This document shows, in pieces, positions 5,292 through 5,806 of a stretch of 5,806 nt of DNA. How positions within the stretch are numbered: the first letter of the stretch is position 1; each line of letters begins with the position of its first letter. Under the pieces are notes generated by a model. It searched no databases, was not told the origin of the DNA, and saw only the letters and a program-made list of their open reading frames with translations. A program made the translations under genes and the position numbers. Origin of the DNA: Thermoleophilia bacterium (GTDB lineage: Bacteria; Actinomycetota; Thermoleophilia; RBG-16-64-13). Location: positions 1-5,806 of the forward strand of contig JAFGIH010000423.1 of NCBI GenBank assembly GCA_016929985.1. Reading direction: 5' to 3'.

Positions 5292-5806
5292 CTGAACGTC
5301 TACTACAGCCCCGAGTACGTCGGCGCGGCCTACTCCTTCGAGACCACGCGTAAGGCAAAGTGGATCGCGGACTCGCTGACCGACTCCCCCATCGGGGGCC
5401 TCGAACTCGTGGAGCCGCCGCCGCTCACCTGGGCGCAGGTGACCCAGGTGCACGACCCGGAGTATGTCCGCGCAGTGCGGACCGGCGTCCCACGCCACCT
5501 GGCCGAGTCGCAGGGGTTCGAGTGGGACCCGGGCCTCTGGCCCATGGTGCTGTCGTCGAACGGAGGCGCCGTCGCCGCCTGCCTTGACGCCCTGGAGAAC
5601 GGGGTGTCCGGCTCGCTCTCCAGCGGCCTCCACCATGCCCGGCACGCGAGTGGCGCCGGATTTTGCACTTTCAACGGCTTGGTCATCGCGGCCCGTGAGG
5701 CCCTTGCTGCCGGGGCCGCATCGGTGTTGGTACTCGACCTCGACGCCCATTGCGGCGGCGGTACGGCCTCGCTGATCGCCGGCGATTCGCGCCTCTGGCA
5801 GGTGGA
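5292..5806 (+). CDS. Histone-deacetylase-fold amidohydrolase (acetylpolyamine amidohydrolase / AcuC-like), N-terminal part, 3' truncated
   Basis: Frame 3 is open from after the TGA at 5262-5264 to the window end. Counting from the CTG at 5292, the N-terminal strand NVYYSPEY (2-9) is where HDAC-fold proteins begin. HHARHASGAGFCTFN (114-128) holds the active-site His pair His114/His115 and the GFC-x-F-N motif. VLDLDAHCGGGT (147-158) supplies the zinc ligands Asp151 and His153. The spacing from the second His to Asp (36) equals that in the bacterial HDLP enzyme. The family removes acetyl groups from lysine, polyamines or other amides, and the subtype needs the missing C-terminal half with the second zinc Asp. 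No ATG, GTG or TTG precedes the conserved strand in this frame. The first conventional start is GTG 5409, which would delete it. CTG 5292 with AAGG at 5279-5282 is my best guess; a base error upstream is the alternative. Confidence 0.8.
   Translation, partial: MNVYYSPEYVGAAYSFETTRKAKWIADSLTDSPIGGLELVEPPPLTWAQVTQVHDPEYVRAVRTGVPRHLAESQGFEWDPGLWPMVLSSNGGAVAACLDALENGVSGSLSSGLHHARHASGAGFCTFNGLVIAAREALAAGAASVLVLDLDAHCGGGTASLIAGDSRLWQV

Overview
The window is a G+C-rich bacterial chromosome segment, packed with genes that all read on the + strand. The codon bias toward G/C third positions, GTG as well as ATG starts, very short spacers and families such as the single-unit HEAT-repeat protein and the DLDAHCGGGT-type deacetylase fit an actinobacterium or a Chloroflexi-like lineage. 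There is no rRNA or other marker, so the taxonomy is a guess. AGA/AGG arginine codons are fairly common, which argues against a Streptomyces-like extreme. I saw no tRNA, CRISPR array, insertion sequence or phage gene.

Layout: (1) bases 1-366 are the C-terminal part of a flavodoxin-fold NAD(P)H:FMN reductase / iron-sulfur flavoprotein-type protein cut by the window edge. (2) 389-1033 is a GNAT acetyltransferase resembling the puromycin-acetyltransferase-like group. (3) After a 107-base gap with a possible stem-loop and the best Shine-Dalgarno in the window comes a tight four-gene run. It holds a VOC/glyoxalase-fold protein (1141-1548), a RimJ/RimL-type GNAT (1541-2071), a short-chain dehydrogenase relative with altered catalytic residues (2084-2863) and a guanine-deaminase-like nucleobase deaminase (2865-3344). 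(4) After a 52-base gap with an inverted repeat and a possible -10 box comes a second run. It holds a small cupin with no metal ligands (3397-3744), a HEAT-repeat protein (3769-4527) and an alpha/beta hydrolase (4524-5246). (5) The right edge holds the N-terminal part of a histone-deacetylase-fold amidohydrolase (about 5292-5806, incomplete), which has no ordinary start codon in its frame.

How the genes work together: nothing in the set spells out one known pathway. The content (two acetyltransferases, one deacetylase-fold enzyme, small oxidoreductases, a purine-base deaminase, a hydrolase) reads as an accessory neighbourhood for small-molecule modification or detoxification. Overlaps and 1-24 base spacers suggest two polycistronic units (1141-3344 and 3397-5246). 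The most notable feature is that several enzymes carry substitutions at canonical active-site positions: the SDR (Tyr to Ser, Lys to Arg), the cupin (all metal ligands) and the VOC protein (rearranged ligand set). I did not find convincing evidence of an undescribed system; the findings list single points worth checking.
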